A stretch of DNA of 64,000 nucleotides from JAEUKA01 sp044228505 (GTDB taxonomy: Bacteria; Myxococcota_A; Polyangia; Palsa-1104; JAEUJZ01): the NCBI GenBank assembly GCA_044228505.1, contig JBGAUT010000002.1, positions 1 to 64,000 on the forward strand. Direction: 5' to 3'. Position 1 is the first letter of the stretch, and each line of letters opens with the position of its first letter. Below, one piece after another: positions 17,835-26,493 of this stretch. The notes below the pieces were generated by a model. It saw nothing but the letters and a program-made list of their open reading frames with translations, searched no databases and was not told where the DNA came from. The translations under genes and the position numbers were made by a program.

Positions 17835-19847
17835 CTACTTCGAGATCTTGAGCGGGAATTTGGCGGTATACGCGGACTTGTCCTTGCTTGGGAACTTCCA
17901 CTTTTTCATCGCCTTCAGGATGCACTTTTTGGCTTTGTCATCCAGATCGGTACCAGAGAGTGTGATTTCGCCGATCTTGCCCTTGTCGGACACCTCTACG
18001 GCGACGGATAGCTCCTTGCCTTCCAGGTCCGCCTGCTTCTTGATGGCTTTTTCGAAGCAGCTCTTTGCCGCTGACTCGCCCGTCGACCAAAGCTCGTTAA
18101 ACTCGGCCTGGCTGATGCCCGTGATCTTCGGAGGGTCCGGCTTCTTGACCGGTTCCTCTTTGGGCTTTGCCGGGGCACCTGCGTCCTGACCGGCATCGAC
18201 CACGGCGGTTTGCGGGCCGGTGGACGGCTTTACCAGCAGGAAATACGACGCCCCACTGAGCAGCGCGACCACGGCCGCGATGCCAACGAATAGCGGTGTC
18301 TTCGACTTGGCCGGGGGCGTTTCGCTGACCGGCTCGGGCGAAGCGCCACCTTGCGGCAGAGAATTCGGGTCGCCGCCATAGGGAGACCCACCGCCATAGG
18401 GAGACCCACCGCCATAGGGAGACCCACCACCGTACGGATTGCCGGTATCGCCGCCCGCTGATGCCTGCTCTTGGGGCCACTCGCCGGGGGCAGGGGTCTG
18501 CTGCTGTGCCATGGCGGGCTGCTGCGGCCATTCACCGGGGCCCGGGATGAGCAGATTCGCCGCTTGGGATGAGCTAGCCGGAATGGTTGGCTCGGAGCCT
18601 AGCTGTGGTGTCGTCGCTGCGACAGGAGCGCTCTCGGCCACTGGCACCGGGTCGGGAGTCGGTGCGGGAGTCGGTGCGGAAACGACCGCTGGTGCCGGCG
18701 GGGCTGCGGCTGGAGGTTTTGGAAACGACGGTGGCGGCTTTATCGCGGGCGGCTTCGGCGGTGCCGGGCGACTGCCTTTCGGTGGCGGTGCCGGCATCTC
18801 GATGTCCATCTCGATCGCATCGACCGACTCCACCGCGTCGTCCTCAAGGACCTCGTCCGCTTCTAGCTTGGCCGCTGGCGTTTCTTTGAGCGCTGGTTTG
18901 AGCGGCTCCTTGGCAGCGGACTTGAGAGGTTCCGACTTGGCCGAGTCCTTGGCAGCGGACTTGAGAGGCTCCGACTTGGCCGAGTCCTTGGCAGCGGACT
19001 TGAGAGGTTCCGACTTGGCCGAGTCCTTGGCAGCGGACTTGAGTGCGAGCGCACCTTTGAGCGGTTCTTGGGCTGCCGCTTTGGCCGCGTCTTTTGCGGA
19101 GGACTTGAGAGGCTCAGACTTGGCCGCGTCTTTTGCCGATGATTTGGCGGGCTCGTTCTTGCCAGGCTCTGGTTTGGCCGCGGCTGCTGGCTCCTCCCAT
19201 GCTGCTTTGGCATCGCTCAGCCCGAGTGCCGCAAAGTCGAGCGAACCCATCTGGGTCTTGTCGCCACCCTCGTCTTCTTCGTCGCCCAGCGTTGGCTTCG
19301 AGGTCGGCATCGGTGCAGGCTTGACCGGACCGGGATGGAGTCGCGCCTTTTCGACCGCTGCCCGCACTTCATTGATCGATTCCGGGGGCAGCCACTCGGC
19401 CTGGCCTTCACGCCACACGAAGATGTCGCGACCAGGGGTTGCTTGTTCTGCGACGATGCGTTGCGCAAGATCCGCGAGAGGCATCGGATCGACGACGTTG
19501 CCATCGAGCGACAGGTGCCACTCATCGGCTTGCGGAGCCGGCTGCGCCCCACCGACTTTGGCGAAGAAGTCGGCCATGCCGCCGATCATCGTCGAGTCGC
19601 CGCCATCACCGCCGTCATCACCGCCGCCGCCACCGCCACCGCCGCCGGCACTAGCCAAGCCGACGGAAGCTCGCGAGCCAATCATGGTGGAGTCTTCCTC
19701 GACCTCACCCTTGGCGGTACGGACGCCGCCCTGGCTGACGGTGATCTGGCAGCCGCATTTTTTGCAGCGGATTTTGAGAACCTTCCCCCGGACACGCTCG
19801 TCGGGAAGGTTGTATTTGGTTTGGCACTGTTCGCAGGAAAATTTCAT
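17835..19847 (-). CDS. GltJ/AgmX-like zinc-ribbon, GYF, TM and periplasmic-domain protein
   Basis: About 670 residues from the ATG at 19847, chosen because the family starts 'MKFSCEQCQTKYNLPDE'. In order: an MJ0042-type zinc ribbon (C5, C8, C28, C31); an Asp/Gly-rich linker with 'DSTMIG' at 52-57 and 83-88 and 'DKTQMG' at 195-200; a GYF_2 domain (about 108-160); a long Ala/Lys/Ser and Pro-rich region with 13-residue repeats and GGSPYG repeats; a membrane helix (about 517-540); and a periplasmic C-terminal domain like that of AgmX/TonB-like proteins. This matches the known layout of Myxococcus GltJ (AgmX), which links cytoplasmic gliding regulators to the envelope. Other glt/agl genes are not in the window, so the motility role is inferred. 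Confidence 0.82.
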   Translation of the reverse strand: MKFSCEQCQTKYNLPDERVRGKVLKIRCKKCGCQITVSQGGVRTAKGEVEEDSTMIGSRASVGLASAGGGGGGGGGDDGGDGGDSTMIGGMADFFAKVGGAQPAPQADEWHLSLDGNVVDPMPLADLAQRIVAEQATPGRDIFVWREGQAEWLPPESINEVRAAVEKARLHPGPVKPAPMPTSKPTLGDEEDEGGDKTQMGSLDFAALGLSDAKAAWEEPAAAAKPEPGKNEPAKSSAKDAAKSEPLKSSAKDAAKAAAQEPLKGALALKSAAKDSAKSEPLKSAAKDSAKSEPLKSAAKDSAKSEPLKSAAKEPLKPALKETPAAKLEADEVLEDDAVESVDAIEMDIEMPAPPPKGSRPAPPKPPAIKPPPSFPKPPAAAPPAPAVVSAPTPAPTPDPVPVAESAPVAATTPQLGSEPTIPASSSQAANLLIPGPGEWPQQPAMAQQQTPAPGEWPQEQASAGGDTGNPYGGGSPYGGGSPYGGGSPYGGDPNSLPQGGASPEPVSETPPAKSKTPLFVGIAAVVALLSGASYFLLVKPSTGPQTAVVDAGQDAGAPAKPKEEPVKKPDPPKITGISQAEFNELWSTGESAAKSCFEKAIKKQADLEGKELSVAVEVSDKGKIGEITLSGTDLDDKAKKCILKAMKKWKFPSKDKSAYTAKFPLKISK
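18373..18430 (-). repeat. 18-bp tandem repeat (GGSPYG) in the GltJ-like gene
   Basis: Units begin at 18373, 18391 and 18409, an exact 18-bp period followed by a degenerate copy. They encode GGSPYG repeats in the disordered linker before the membrane helix. Confidence 0.85.
18911..19040 (-). repeat. 39-bp tandem repeat (13-residue Ala/Lys/Ser) in the GltJ-like gene
   Basis: Unit starts at 18911, 18950, 18989 and 19028 give an exact 39-bp period with almost no base differences. The encoded unit is SAAKDSAKSEPLK, a low-complexity basic linker; diverged copies extend on both sides. Confidence 0.9.
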
Positions 19848-20128
19848 TTTCCGGGGGCTCCCGAAGCGAGCGATTCTCTGTTGCCACCCAGGCGATGAGG
19901 CGCGGGAGGCACGGTAGTAGCCGTCGTCCCTATGGGTGGGGTGGATACGGGCAGTGACACGACTCGACGATCGGTTCTCACTATACCCGAAGACAGCCAG
20001 CCAAAAAAGCCCTGTCAGTTCGCGTATTTTCAGAATCCTTCCGCGCACAACCGGGTACGACAGGCCAGGTGGGTCGCCTGGAACGCTCGGGTGGTGGATC
20101 TGGGATTGGGGCGTGCTACGGTGCCTTC

Positions 20129-21142
20129 GTGAATCGCAAAACGCGGATGTCTATCGTCGCTGTGTGGTCTTTTGGCGGAGTCGTTGGTCTGTTTACCGGG
20201 CTCGGGCAGTTGCAGGCCGCCGACGGCTGTTCGCCCGAAGTGGCAGCGGCGAGGCGGGCTCTTGTGCAAGCGGGGCGAGCGGTGGTGGGGATTCCCGTCG
20301 CGGACCTGTACGAGCGAGCCGATGTCAGCGGACCGCTCGCCGACCAGGCGCTGTTTGGTGAACTGGTGACGGTGCCACCACAGCCAGAGGACTGTCGCGA
20401 TGTCAGCGGACAACTGGTCCTGGTCGAAACCAAAGCTCCCTATAAAGGCTACGTGCCGCTTACCTCGCTGTGGCCGTGGCCGTCGGACAAGCCCGCTTAT
20501 CAGCAATCGGTGGGGCTGGGTTCACCAAAGGCGCGGCTGCGGGTGTCGACGCGTCTGAGCAATGTCTACCGCAGTCCCGACGTCACGCTGAGCAACCCGC
20601 GCTTGGTCCTGCCGCTTCACAGTGAGCTAAAGCTTCACGAGATCGTGTCGGCGCGCTGGCTCAAGGTGGAGCTACCCGATGGCGGACAGGCCTACATTCA
20701 GCGCGGTGACGTCGAGATGTTGAGCGCGCCGGTGGCACCGTCGTCCGCTTGCCTGGTTTCCGAAGCGCGCAAATATGAAGGGACGCCGTATTTGTGGGGA
20801 GGTCGTTCGACGCTGGGCATCGACTGTTCGGGCCTGGTCAGCAATGCCTTTATGGCCTGTGGGGTGATCGCTCCCCGGGACGCCGGTCCGCAGATGACTT
20901 GGTCTGCGCTCGTGGCCGTCGACAACCAGACTGATTTGCAGCCTGGCGATTTGCTCTTCTTTGGCAGTGCCGATCAAAAGCCCGGTACTCCGCCCAAGGT
21001 CGCACATGTCGGTATTTTCGTTGGTGCGGGCCGATTCCTGCACGCCACCACCAGCGACCGGCCGACGGTCCACGAAAGCCCGCTGAGCGAACCGGATTGG
21101 CAGCGACGCTACCTAGGTGCCCGTCGCTATCGCACGTTCTAG
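20129..21142 (+). CDS. NlpC/P60 peptidoglycan endopeptidase with SH3-like domains
   Basis: 337 residues from GTG 20129, chosen because it gives a basic n-region and a clean signal peptide; an ATG at 20147 is the alternative. SH3-like beta domains (about 65-200) precede the C-terminal NlpC/P60 domain, whose catalytic residues are visible: Cys233 in 'GIDCSGLVS', His293 in 'VAHVGIFVG' and His305 in 'FLHATTS'. These enzymes cut peptide bonds in peptidoglycan stems, often after D-gamma-Glu. Its stop codon overlaps the stop of the convergent receiver-like gene. It is a single gene with no clear partner. Confidence 0.92.
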   Translation: MNRKTRMSIVAVWSFGGVVGLFTGLGQLQAADGCSPEVAAARRALVQAGRAVVGIPVADLYERADVSGPLADQALFGELVTVPPQPEDCRDVSGQLVLVETKAPYKGYVPLTSLWPWPSDKPAYQQSVGLGSPKARLRVSTRLSNVYRSPDVTLSNPRLVLPLHSELKLHEIVSARWLKVELPDGGQAYIQRGDVEMLSAPVAPSSACLVSEARKYEGTPYLWGGRSTLGIDCSGLVSNAFMACGVIAPRDAGPQMTWSALVAVDNQTDLQPGDLLFFGSADQKPGTPPKVAHVGIFVGAGRFLHATTSDRPTVHESPLSEPDWQRRYLGARRYRTF

Positions 21143-21534
21143 CGGCAGTTTTCGTCGACGAGATGGGTCAGGTCTTCCACCGAAAACGGGTCCGGCAAGT
21201 AGTCCTCAAAGTCGAGCATGCTGGCGGCTTGCCAATCGACCCCTTGGTCGAGCAGCGCGATAATCGGCAGCCGTCGACGTGGGCTCTCGGCACGCAGCGC
21301 GTCGAGGAAATCTTTGCCGCCGATCTGCTGGAGCAAGCGAAAGCTCAAAAGGACCAGCGCGACCTCGGGCCGCTGGACCCCCTGTACCGCTCCATCAAAC
21401 GACGAGACGGTCAGCGTTCGGTAGCCTCGTGCCCCCAGGCAGGCGGTGACCGAGTCGATCAGCGCAGGCCGGTCTTCGATGAGCAGTACGCCGCCGCCCA
21501 TCCCTGGCTGAATCTCGTCACCCGGTGGAACCAT
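21139..21534 (-). CDS. Receiver-like (pseudo-response-regulator) protein
   Basis: About 131 residues from ATG 21534. Frames starting at 21543 (TTG) or 21573 (ATG) are also possible, and a GGAGG lies well upstream, so the start is uncertain. The fold pattern is that of a CheY-like receiver: an acidic first strand 'VLLIEDRP', a third strand 'EVALVLLSFRLL', and a C-terminal 'YLPDPFSVEDL' similar to the K-P-F segment. The phospho-acceptor Asp expected at the end of strand 3 is Ser, and the conserved Lys before P-F is replaced by Asp. It is therefore probably not phosphorylated. There is no output domain. The stop overlaps the stop of the convergent endopeptidase gene by two bases. Confidence 0.68.
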   Translation of the reverse strand: MVPPGDEIQPGMGGGVLLIEDRPALIDSVTACLGARGYRTLTVSSFDGAVQGVQRPEVALVLLSFRLLQQIGGKDFLDALRAESPRRRLPIIALLDQGVDWQAASMLDFEDYLPDPFSVEDLTHLVDENCR

Positions 21535-21608
21535 GTGCGACAAGTACCCGCATTTACCTCCATGGTCAAACAAAACGGGGCGACATCGGAAAATTTTGGG
21601 TAACCCAG

Positions 21609-22274
21609 TTACGGGATACGGACGCTGGGATCATCGACGTAGGCGGTCAAGGTGCCGCTTGCGTTGATGCGTAGCTGGAAGATGCCGCCGCTCGGAACCG
21701 GCACGGATACCGAAAGGGGCTGCCAGTCGGGTGTGTTGGTGGTCACGGTGGGCGAGGTCGCGATCACCTTGCCGGCAGTGAGATCCCACACGTCGATGGC
21801 CAGCTTGGCTCCCACCCCGGCCTGCGGGACGAACACATATGCCGAAGCGACCAGCGTCTTGCCCACCATCGACTGGGCCTGGAGGGTTTGGTTTAGCACG
21901 TTGGCGGTCGCGTTTTGGCTCGATACCATCAGCGATCGAAGGCCGCACCGGGGCGTGCCGATGCCCACGGTCCACGTGGTTCCGCCGCCCGCTTGACTGC
22001 AGCAGCCATCCCACTTGCCGGGAATCGTGCTCGGTGGGCTGCCGGTGTTGTTGGCTTTGCCGTTGCCGTCGGGCTCGACACTGGGGTTTTCGAAGCCGGG
22101 ATTTTGAATCAGGTTCGTCGTATCAAGCGGACACATCCCCATGTCCCGCGACTGCATCGCCAGGTCCGGTGTACCACCCTCGACCATTTCGGTCTTGGGA
22201 CTACAAGCGATCATCCCCAAAGCGATCAGGCCAGCGAGCCAGGTCATCGTCGGTCTACGTCGTGTGCTGCGCAT
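21609..22274 (-). CDS. Lipoprotein with carbohydrate-binding-like jelly-roll domain
   Basis: 221 residues. The signal peptide ends in the lipobox 'LGMIAC'. After a short linker the domain opens with 'NLIQNPGFE', the usual start of CBM_4_9-like jelly-roll modules. It then shows alternating strands ('TLVASAYVFVPQAG', 'DWQPLSVSVPVPSG', 'LTAYVDDPSVR') with the order seen in such modules. Binding of a sugar or other polymer at the cell surface is plausible but not demonstrable from sequence. It has its own transcription unit between the receiver-like and Crp genes. Confidence 0.75.
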   Translation of the reverse strand: MRSTRRRPTMTWLAGLIALGMIACSPKTEMVEGGTPDLAMQSRDMGMCPLDTTNLIQNPGFENPSVEPDGNGKANNTGSPPSTIPGKWDGCCSQAGGGTTWTVGIGTPRCGLRSLMVSSQNATANVLNQTLQAQSMVGKTLVASAYVFVPQAGVGAKLAIDVWDLTAGKVIATSPTVTTNTPDWQPLSVSVPVPSGGIFQLRINASGTLTAYVDDPSVRIP

Positions 22275-22331
22275 GCGGTCCTTCCCCCAAAGGAGCTCGT
22301 TTGTAGAGCAGCATAACAGACGGACGGCGGC

Positions 22332-23024
22332 TTATTCGTCGCCCTCATGCTCGTCGACCAGGATGGTCAGACTGGGGATCAGGCAGCGCTTGCCTTCGAT
22401 GCGAATCAGTCCCTCGGCGCACAGCCGCGATAGGTTGCGCGATACCAGCTCGCGGACGGTGCCGATGTGGGCGGCGATGTCTTGATGGCTCTCGGCCAGG
22501 AGAAACTCGGCGACGTTGCCGCTGCGGTGATGCTGGGCGTGGCGGAGCAGAAAGCCGATCAAGCGGTGGCGAACGGTCGTAAACGACAGATCCTCGACGA
22601 GCATTACCAGGCGGCGCAACCGGCGACCGACCACTTTGAGGATCTTTAGCGCGACCTCCGGATTTTCCAAGCACAGTGCCCGCAGCTCGCGGGCTCCCAA
22701 GAACAGAACGTGGGTATCGGTCACGGCGCGAGCTGTCGCAGGATAGGGTCCACCGTCGAAGACCGGCAGCTCGGCCACGCAGTCACCTGGACCATCAATG
22801 CTGAGTACTTGCTCGCGGCCACTCGGGGCGACCTTAAAAATGCGGACCGAACCGGCGGCGATGACAAACATTCCAGAGCAGTCATCCCCTTCGCAAAACA
22901 GCTCATCGCCCGCACTGTACCGTCGGAACACAGCGAGCTTGGCCAGCGCTCGATGTTCGCCATCGGACAGATCCGCAAACATAGGGGTGTGGCGCAGAAC
23001 GGCAGCGTAAGAGGAGTCGCTCAT
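22332..23024 (-). CDS. Crp/Fnr-family transcriptional regulator
   Basis: About 230 residues from ATG 23024. An N-terminal cyclic-nucleotide-binding-type beta barrel ('FADLSDGEHRALAKL', 'AGDELFCEGDDCSGMFVI', 'GDCVAELPVFDGGPYPATA') and a long dimerisation helix lead to a C-terminal winged helix-turn-helix ('SHQDIAAHIGTVRELVSRNLSRL'). No Cys cluster typical of an Fnr iron-sulfur centre is visible at the N-terminus. It is divergent from the DUF362-fcl-gmd operon across a 69-bp gap, so it may control that operon or itself. The signal is unknown. Confidence 0.92.
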   Translation of the reverse strand: MSDSSYAAVLRHTPMFADLSDGEHRALAKLAVFRRYSAGDELFCEGDDCSGMFVIAAGSVRIFKVAPSGREQVLSIDGPGDCVAELPVFDGGPYPATARAVTDTHVLFLGARELRALCLENPEVALKILKVVGRRLRRLVMLVEDLSFTTVRHRLIGFLLRHAQHHRSGNVAEFLLAESHQDIAAHIGTVRELVSRNLSRLCAEGLIRIEGKRCLIPSLTILVDEHEGDE

Positions 23025-23093
23025 GAGCGAGGATTGTACGGGCGTAGCGCCGCGCATAAACGTGATAAACGGTGGGTCCGAGCCAAAGAGCCC

Positions 23094-24527
23094 ATGAAGT
23101 CAGATCAGTCCGTGCCGGTTGCCGTCGTCAGTCGGCCCAAGGCCAAGTATCCCGAGCTAGCGCCGTTTGATCCGCCAAATCCGATCTACGAAATGGTCGA
23201 GGCGGTGCTGCGTGACCTGGGGTTTGATCGAGCCCGCAGCGGTACCCCGGATTGGAACCCGCTCGGTGACCTGATTGCCCCCGGCGATCGCGTGGTGTTA
23301 AAGCCGAACTTCGTTGCGTCGAAGAACTTTCACCAGCCGCTGCATGGCGAAAAGCTGTTGTGTAGTTCGACGCCGGGTTCGGTGCTGCGGCCACTTCTCG
23401 ACTATGCGCTGCGGGCGACCGGACCCACCGGCCAGGTCACCATCGTCGATACTCCCGTCGAGGGCTGTAACGTAAACGAGGTACTCCGTGGACTCGGGAT
23501 CGACCAGCTCATCGCCTACTACAGGGAGCGCGGTCACTCCGTCGAGTTCCTTGATCTGCGCTACTTCCAGATCGTGCCACGGATGGTGCTCGACGACGTG
23601 CGGCGGCATGGGCGGTCGTATAACCTCGGGATGTTGGTTCGGGAGTCGCTGCCCGGTGATCCGCTCGGCTATCGGGTGGTCGATTTGGGCTCTCGTTCGC
23701 GCTTTGCCTCCGTGGAGCAGCGCTCGGATCGCTATCGCTTTCATCGCTCGCACCAGCACACGCCGAGGCCACATCACTCGGGCGGCAAGCACGAATACTC
23801 GATTCCGCGCACGGTGCTTGCTGCCGACTGCATCTTGAACTTGGCCAAGTGTAAGACCCACAAGAAGTCGGGCGTGACGCTGGCGTGCAAGTCGGTGATC
23901 GGCCTGACCAACGAAAAGTACTGGCTGCCGCACTACACCGCCGGGACGCCCGCCGAGGATGGTGACGAGTTTCCGTTCTGGCCGCCGCTCGCGGTGCGCA
24001 TGGAAAATCAGCTCCAGCGCTTTCCGATGCCGCTCGGACACTCGCTGGTGGCGCGGGCACCAAGGCTGCATGATCCGCAGAACGGCATGGTTCGTGGCTA
24101 CATCCTCGAAGGCTCGTGGGAGGGTAACGACACCATCTGGCGGACGATTTTGGATCTGGGTGAGATCGTGCTGCATACCGGCAAAGACGGCGTCCTGCGC
24201 GACACCCCGCAGCGGCGCTATCTGACGCTGATCGACGGGATCATTGGCGGCGAGGGCGAAGGACCGCTTGCCTCGACACCGCGACACGCCGGGCTGCTGA
24301 TTGGCAGCCAAGACCCGGTGCTCGCGGACCTGGTCACGACGCGGCTGATGGGCTTCGATCCGTCGCGGGTCAAGACCATCACGGAAGGGCTGCGCAGGCC
24401 GATCCTGCCGTCGTCGAAAGAGACCGCGCTGGTGGTGTCCATGAACGGGGTGCCACCAAGCGGTGCGTTTAAGCCGCCGTCGACCTGGCCCTCGCTGCTT
24501 CGCCAGCCGAGTGAGGCGGGCCAATGA
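23094..24527 (+). CDS. DUF362-domain protein
   Basis: 477 residues from ATG 23094. Hallmarks of DUF362 are 'GDRVVLKPNFV', 'NLAKCKTHKKSGVTLACKSVIGL' (quoted in part elsewhere as KTH plus K-SVIGL) and a C-terminal 'IDGIIGGEGEGP' followed by 'DPVLADLVTTRLMGFD'. No ferredoxin cluster is fused to it. DUF362 proteins have no settled function; many lie near redox or cell-surface genes. Here the stop overlaps the start of the GDP-fucose synthase gene (ATGA), so it is the first gene of a coupled operon with nucleotide-sugar enzymes. That suggests a role in glycan or surface assembly. Confidence 0.87.
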   Translation: MKSDQSVPVAVVSRPKAKYPELAPFDPPNPIYEMVEAVLRDLGFDRARSGTPDWNPLGDLIAPGDRVVLKPNFVASKNFHQPLHGEKLLCSSTPGSVLRPLLDYALRATGPTGQVTIVDTPVEGCNVNEVLRGLGIDQLIAYYRERGHSVEFLDLRYFQIVPRMVLDDVRRHGRSYNLGMLVRESLPGDPLGYRVVDLGSRSRFASVEQRSDRYRFHRSHQHTPRPHHSGGKHEYSIPRTVLAADCILNLAKCKTHKKSGVTLACKSVIGLTNEKYWLPHYTAGTPAEDGDEFPFWPPLAVRMENQLQRFPMPLGHSLVARAPRLHDPQNGMVRGYILEGSWEGNDTIWRTILDLGEIVLHTGKDGVLRDTPQRRYLTLIDGIIGGEGEGPLASTPRHAGLLIGSQDPVLADLVTTRLMGFDPSRVKTITEGLRRPILPSSKETALVVSMNGVPPSGAFKPPSTWPSLLRQPSEAGQ

Positions 24528-25474
24528 ACAACCGGCTCGACCTGGCAGCGCAGCGGGTGCTGGTGACCGGCGGCGCGGGTTTTTTGGGCTCTTTTGTCGT
24601 GGAGAAGCTCCGTGCCCGAGGCTGCCGTGAGGTGTTCGTGCCGCGCTCTCGCGACTATGACCTGGTCGACTTGCAGGCGGTGCGAAGGCTGCTCCACGAC
24701 AGTCGCCCTGATCTGATCATTCACTTGGCCGCTCGCGTCGGGGGCATCTTGCAAAACCAGCGCAATCCGGGCCTGTTTTTTCACGACAACCTGCTCATGG
24801 GCGTGCAGCTTCTCGATGAGGCGCGCTGCTTTGGGGTCAAGAAGCTGGTGGCGACAGCGACGATCTGTGCCTATCCCAAGCACACGCCGGTGCCGTTTCG
24901 TGAAGACGATCTGTGGAACGGCTATCCCGAGGAAACCAACGCGCCGTACGGGCTGGCCAAAAAGATGTTGCTCGTGCAGTCGCAGGCGTATCGGGCGCAG
25001 TATGGATTTTCCTCGTCGGTGCTGTTTCCGGTGAACCTGTATGGTCCGCGTGACAACTTCGATTTGGAGTCGTCGCATGTGATTCCGGCACTGATTCGCA
25101 AGATCGTCCATGCCATCGCAGATGGACAACCGACGGTGACGCTGTGGGGAGATGGCAGCCCCACCCGCGAGTTTTTGTACGTCGAGGACTGTGCCGAAGG
25201 AATCCTGCTGGCCTGTGAGCGGTTCGATGACAGCCAGCCGGTCAACCTGGGCAGCGGCCATGAAGTCTCGATCGCCGTTCTTGCCGACAAGATCGCCGAG
25301 CTGCTTGGTTACTCCGGTCGCTTCGTCTACGACACCAGCCGTCCGAACGGTCAGCCCCGACGCGCACTCGACTGCTCCCGCGCCGCGCAGTTGTTCGGCT
25401 TCCGCGCCACCACCTCACTCGACGAGGGCCTGCGGCGCACCATCGACTATTTCCGTCGCGAGTTTGCACCATGA
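24524..25474 (+). CDS. fcl: GDP-L-fucose synthase (epimerase/reductase)
   Basis: 316 residues. A short-chain dehydrogenase that converts GDP-4-keto-6-deoxy-mannose to GDP-L-fucose with NADPH. The nucleotide-binding glycine loop is at 16-23 ('GGAGFLGS'). Family signatures are 'AARVGGI', 'NLYGPRDNFD' and the Y142-x3-K146 pair in 'APYGLAKK'. In the 'ATICAYPK' segment the catalytic Cys (C115) is kept, while the position usually Ser appears to be Thr113. It lies directly upstream of the dehydratase that makes its substrate, and the genes overlap as ATGA. The pathway call is therefore strong. Confidence 0.92.
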   Translation: MNNRLDLAAQRVLVTGGAGFLGSFVVEKLRARGCREVFVPRSRDYDLVDLQAVRRLLHDSRPDLIIHLAARVGGILQNQRNPGLFFHDNLLMGVQLLDEARCFGVKKLVATATICAYPKHTPVPFREDDLWNGYPEETNAPYGLAKKMLLVQSQAYRAQYGFSSSVLFPVNLYGPRDNFDLESSHVIPALIRKIVHAIADGQPTVTLWGDGSPTREFLYVEDCAEGILLACERFDDSQPVNLGSGHEVSIAVLADKIAELLGYSGRFVYDTSRPNGQPRRALDCSRAAQLFGFRATTSLDEGLRRTIDYFRREFAP

Positions 25475-26475
25475 CCGCAAGGCGAGCACTCATCACCGGC
25501 GTCACCGGCCAAGACGGTTCCTATCTGGCCGAGCTGCTGCTTCGCAAAGGCTACGAGGTCCACGGCATCGTCCGTCGCTCCTCGTCGTTTAATACCGGGC
25601 GGCTCGATACGATCTATCAAGACCCCCACGTCCCCGACTATCGCTTGCAGCTTCACTATGGCGATATGGTCGACTCGACGGTGCTCGGGCGTATCTTGCA
25701 TACCGTGCGACCCGACGAGGTCTATAACCTCGCGGCGCAGTCCCACGTCCGCGTCTCGTTCGATATGCCGGAGTACACCCACGACGTGGTGGCGCAAGGG
25801 ACAACGCGGCTGCTCGAAGCGCTGCGCGAGCTGGGTCCAAGCACGCGCTTTTATCAGGCGTCGTCGTCGGAGATGTTCGGGGCCTCGGCACCACCGCAGT
25901 CCGAGACGACGCCGCTGCGTCCGCGCTCGCCGTATGCGATTGCCAAGGTCGCTGCGTATCAAACGACGGTGCTGTATCGCGAGGCGTACGGGCTGTTTGC
26001 CTGCAACGGCATCTTGTTTAACCACGAGAGTCCTCGGCGCGGCGAGACCTTCGTGACCCGCAAAGTGACGCGGGCGGCAGCGCGGATCAAGCTCGGGATG
26101 CTCGACAAGCTGTACCTGGGCAATCTCGAAGCGAAGCGAGACTGGGGTTTTGCGGGCGATTACGTCGAGGCGATGTGGCTGATGCTCCAGCAGGACAAGC
26201 CCGAAGACCTGGTCATCTGTACCGGCGAGAGTCACTCGGTGCGCGAGCTGCTCGATGTGGCGTTTGGTCGGCTGGACCTTGACTGGGAGCGCTACGTCGA
26301 GATCGATCCACGCTACTTCCGCCCGAGCGAAGTCGATGACCTGCGAGGCGACATGACGAGGGCCCGGCGCGTGCTGAAGTGGGAGCCCAAGGTTCGCTTC
26401 CGCCCGCTCATCGAGATGATGGTCGACCACGACCTCGCCGACCTGCTCCGTCATCGCCAAAACCGCCCGCGCTGA
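25471..26475 (+). CDS. gmd: GDP-mannose 4,6-dehydratase
   Basis: 334 residues. Catalyses GDP-D-mannose to GDP-4-keto-6-deoxy-D-mannose, the first step towards GDP-fucose and related deoxy sugars. Visible features are the NAD(P) loop 'GVTGQDGSYL' (10-19), 'RRSSSFNTGRLD', the active-site 'SSSEMFG' (Ser/Thr132, Glu134), Y155-x3-K159, and the family motif 'NHESPRRGETFVTRK'. Length is normal. It overlaps fcl by 4 bp and closes the operon. The product probably feeds cell-surface polysaccharide. Confidence 0.95.
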   Translation: MTARRALITGVTGQDGSYLAELLLRKGYEVHGIVRRSSSFNTGRLDTIYQDPHVPDYRLQLHYGDMVDSTVLGRILHTVRPDEVYNLAAQSHVRVSFDMPEYTHDVVAQGTTRLLEALRELGPSTRFYQASSSEMFGASAPPQSETTPLRPRSPYAIAKVAAYQTTVLYREAYGLFACNGILFNHESPRRGETFVTRKVTRAAARIKLGMLDKLYLGNLEAKRDWGFAGDYVEAMWLMLQQDKPEDLVICTGESHSVRELLDVAFGRLDLDWERYVEIDPRYFRPSEVDDLRGDMTRARRVLKWEPKVRFRPLIEMMVDHDLADLLRHRQNRPR

Positions 26476-26493
26476 CGCCAGCGGATTGGGTGT

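Noticed and set aside
18373..19040. CRISPR-like short regular repeats
   Set aside because: The 18- and 39-bp repeats are contiguous, without spacers, and encode peptide repeats in frame.
22710..23093. Upstream extension of the DUF362 gene
   Set aside because: It would run antisense through the Crp/Fnr gene; the ATG at 23094 begins the conserved part.
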